64,000 nucleotides of DNA, from contig NZ_WKKH01000024.1 in the NCBI RefSeq assembly GCF_009674725.1, positions 1 through 64,000 of the forward strand, read 5' to 3'. This DNA comes from Pedobacter petrophilus. GTDB taxonomy: Bacteria; Bacteroidota; Bacteroidia; Sphingobacteriales; Sphingobacteriaceae. The position numbers and the translations under genes were made by a program. The notes below the pieces were generated by a model. It was given only the letters and a program-made list of their open reading frames with translations. It did not search any database and had not been told where the DNA came from. This document shows positions 61,809 through 64,000 of this stretch, piece after piece; within the stretch, counting starts at the first letter, position 1, and each line of letters opens with the position of its first letter.

Positions 61809-63221
61809 ATGAAACATCTTTTATTTTTCCTCTTTTTTTTGCTTTCACTCACTGGCCTAAAAGCCCAAAACTGCAACTGTGGCGATAATTTTAAGTATTT
61901 AACCCAACGGGTTTCTAAAAATTATGTGGGTTATACGGATAAGGTAACCCCATCTAATAGCAAACAATTTGCAAAATTCACAGACAGCTTACAGCAAGTG
62001 GCCAATAAAGCCAACCCGTATCAATGTTTAAGTTTATGCAGAGCGTGGCTCGATTTCTTTAAAGATAAACACATGGCCTTCGGTATGGATTTCGATAAAC
62101 TAAATACCGATTCAGTCAGGACTTTTTTTTCAAATGAAGAAAAAACCAACTGGACAGACCGTAGTTTTAAATCTTACCTCATCCAAAACAAAGCCAGCCT
62201 TGACCCCATAGAAGGCATCTGGAGTACCGGCATTTATGAAGTTGGGGTGGTTAAAGACATCAAGCCAGATCAGTTTATGGCCTTTGTACTCAAAGCAGAT
62301 TCTGTAAGGTGGATGCCCCAGCAAGTCAAGTTTAGATTAATGAAGCAGGGAGGGCAGTATAAAACCATTTATTTTAGTGGAGGCGATCACTCCGAGCAAC
62401 ATCCTACCTTAATAAAAGATGCAGACACGCTAGATTTTGGCTTTTTTAAAAAATGGGTTAAAGCGCCTAAGCCTTTAAACACCACATTGAAAAATGAAAA
62501 AGAAATAGACCTTTCTCCAAAATTCCGGATACTGGATGATGAAACAGTCCTATTTGAAATGCCATCTTTTGGCAAATTAGATTATGTAGCCCCAACAGCA
62601 GCCTTAATTAAAAAGAACGAAAGCGTATTAAAAAACACGAAACATTTAATTATAGATTTAAGAAATAATAGCGGTGGTTCTGTTTTAGTCTATGAAAAAC
62701 TGATGCCATATTTATACACCAACCCGATCTTAAAAGAAGGGGGTTATGTTTTGGCAACAGCCGAAAACATTAGAGATGGCTATTCAAAAGAATATCCGGA
62801 AGTTTCAGACAGCATCAGAAATGTATTTAAGAAAGACCTGATGACATTAAAGGCCCATAAGGGAGAACTTTATAAGCTTTACCCGGTAGATACCATAAAA
62901 TTTAATACGGTTTACAAAAACCCTGAACGTATTTCATTTCTGGTGAATAGAAATACCGGAAGCGCTGCCGAACTATTTTTACTGGAAGCGAAACAAAGCA
63001 AAAAAGTAAAAATTTATGGTGAAAATAGTAGCGGAGCAATTGATTATACTGAATTTATTACCACTAAAATGCCTTGTAGTTTTTATACCCTTTACTACCC
63101 CGCTTGCAAATCTTTAAGGTTACCAGATTATCCACTAGATAATATTGGGATTAAACCCGATGTAGCAATACCTGCAAATGTTACCGATTGGATAGATTTT
63201 GTAAAGAAGTATAACCATTAA
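61809..63221 (+). CDS. S41-family peptidase
   Basis: A 470-residue exported protein (signal peptide MKHLLFFLFFLLSLTGLKAQ, followed by NCNCGDNFKYL). The S41 peptidase half is C-terminal: LIIDLRNNSGGSVLVYEKL at about 280, FLVNRNTGSAAELFLLEAK with Ser of the SAAE motif at about 390, and YGENSSGAIDYT. No PDZ domain seen. C-terminal processing peptidases cut periplasmic proteins near their C-termini. A paralogue begins 6 bp after its stop. Confidence 0.85.
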   Translation: MKHLLFFLFFLLSLTGLKAQNCNCGDNFKYLTQRVSKNYVGYTDKVTPSNSKQFAKFTDSLQQVANKANPYQCLSLCRAWLDFFKDKHMAFGMDFDKLNTDSVRTFFSNEEKTNWTDRSFKSYLIQNKASLDPIEGIWSTGIYEVGVVKDIKPDQFMAFVLKADSVRWMPQQVKFRLMKQGGQYKTIYFSGGDHSEQHPTLIKDADTLDFGFFKKWVKAPKPLNTTLKNEKEIDLSPKFRILDDETVLFEMPSFGKLDYVAPTAALIKKNESVLKNTKHLIIDLRNNSGGSVLVYEKLMPYLYTNPILKEGGYVLATAENIRDGYSKEYPEVSDSIRNVFKKDLMTLKAHKGELYKLYPVDTIKFNTVYKNPERISFLVNRNTGSAAELFLLEAKQSKKVKIYGENSSGAIDYTEFITTKMPCSFYTLYYPACKSLRLPDYPLDNIGIKPDVAIPANVTDWIDFVKKYNH

Positions 63222-63227
63222 CCAAAC

Positions 63228-64000
63228 ATGAAATACCTGTTTTTAATAGTCGGTGTGTTTTTTACGATAAAAGCCAGCGCTCAAAACTGCAACTGTGGTG
63301 ATAATTTCAAGTATTTAACCGACCGGATTTCCAAAAACTATGTGGGTTATGCTGATAAAGTAACCCCATCAAACAGCCAAAAATTTGCAAAATTCACAGA
63401 CAGCTTACAGCAGGTGGCCAACAAAGCCAACCCATATAAATGTATAGGCATATGCCGCGAATGGCTCGATTTTTTTAAAGATCAACACATCGAATTTGGC
63501 ATGGATTTCAATGAATTAAATTCCGGTACGGTAAGGAGTTTTTTTTCAAATGAAGAAAAAACAACATGGACAGATAGTAGTTTTAAATCTTACCTCGTTA
63601 AAAACAAAGCCACCCTAGATCCCGTAGAAGGTATCTGGAGTTATGGAATTTATGAAGTTGGAATTGTTAAAGACATCAAGCCAGATCAGTTTATGGCCTT
63701 TGTACTTAAAGCAGATTCTGTAAGGTGGATGCCTCAGCAGGTCAAATTTAGATTAATGAAAAATGGCAACCAATATGAGCCTGTCTATTTTAGCGGAGGT
63801 GATCATTCTGAACAATATCCAACATTAATTAAAGATGCAGATACCTTAAATTTTGGCATGTTTGGAAAATGGATTAAAGAAGAAAAAAAGATTCAAACTT
63901 CTAAATCTACTGCGCCAGATTTAGTAGCTAGTTTCAAAGTTTTGGACGACACAACCGCTCTATTGACCCTCCCATCATTTAATTCTAAATATAAATTAGT
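63228..64000 (+). CDS. Second S41-type peptidase, 3' end outside window
   Basis: ATG 63228 opens a frame to the window end (257 codons seen). Signal peptide MKYLFLIVGVFFTIKASAQ precedes NCNCGDNFKYLTDRISKNYV, which closely matches the previous gene, as do EGIWSYGIYEVGIVKDIK and RWMPQQVKFRLMK. The catalytic half lies beyond the window. It is a recent tandem duplicate of the gene at 61809. Confidence 0.85.
   Translation, partial: MKYLFLIVGVFFTIKASAQNCNCGDNFKYLTDRISKNYVGYADKVTPSNSQKFAKFTDSLQQVANKANPYKCIGICREWLDFFKDQHIEFGMDFNELNSGTVRSFFSNEEKTTWTDSSFKSYLVKNKATLDPVEGIWSYGIYEVGIVKDIKPDQFMAFVLKADSVRWMPQQVKFRLMKNGNQYEPVYFSGGDHSEQYPTLIKDADTLNFGMFGKWIKEEKKIQTSKSTAPDLVASFKVLDDTTALLTLPSFNSKYKL

Overview
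The window is an AT-rich chromosomal segment of a Bacteroidota bacterium, most likely Sphingobacteriaceae (Pedobacter-like). The reasons are a TonB-dependent receptor with an N-terminal carboxypeptidase-like domain, a Porin_10-type outer-membrane protein, plant-polysaccharide glycosidases, C39/double-glycine peptide export, few Shine-Dalgarno sequences and several TAnnTTTG-type -7 boxes. The genus is an inference. I saw no rRNA, tRNA, CRISPR array or insertion sequence.

Layout. 1-2574: start of a secreted protein with near-identical IPT/TIG repeats, continuing beyond the window. 2657-8896: an unusual cluster of a class I methyltransferase, a LivJ-like ligand-binding protein without signal peptide, a phage-tail-collar (MdpB-like) protein, a formyltransferase, an Asp/Asn beta-hydroxylase, a sulfotransferase and an APS kinase. 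8987-11344: MscS-type channel. 11812-20905: iron/flavin region with a siderophore receptor, ApbE flavin transferase, PepSY-flavoreductase, a DUF2271 protein carrying a flavinylation-like motif, and an ankyrin protein. A Fic protein with its own inverted-repeat sites is inserted in it. The receptor and the ankyrin operon share an upstream Fur-like motif. 21406-29712: housekeeping-type genes (TesA/YbbA/YbbP-like set, lipocalin, a surE remnant, an AbiEii-type toxin-antitoxin pair, a gluconate permease).

29931-37043 encodes three secreted glycosidases (GH28 polygalacturonase, DUF4450 protein, six-hairpin glycosidase), a pectin-type module without SusC/SusD. 37313-46776 is mixed: a His/Met-rich barrel, a dehydrogenase, an AlkC-like DNA glycosylase, a Nudix hydrolase, a porin, purine nucleoside phosphorylase, LpxK and a sterol-desaturase-family protein. 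46912-52227 is a tight seven-gene operon (FAD oxidoreductase, methyltransferase, type III polyketide synthase, FabZ-like dehydratase, FabF-like ketosynthase, ACP, phosphopantetheinyl transferase) ending at a strong terminator. It probably makes a methylated, oxidised phenolic lipid from its own acyl-ACP starter.

52343-60460 is a double-glycine peptide (bacteriocin-like) island: C39 ABC exporter, HlyD adaptor, HTH regulator, three intact and two decayed precursors, three CPBP membrane proteins, small membrane proteins and a pseudogene copy of one. Most of the small precursor genes are short and were found by reading both strands. Two precursors share a 31-bp upstream element, and the exporter operon shares another upstream motif with one precursor. 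60838-64000 holds a hypothetical gene, a 42-bp tandem repeat and two tandem S41-peptidase paralogues, the second cut by the window end.
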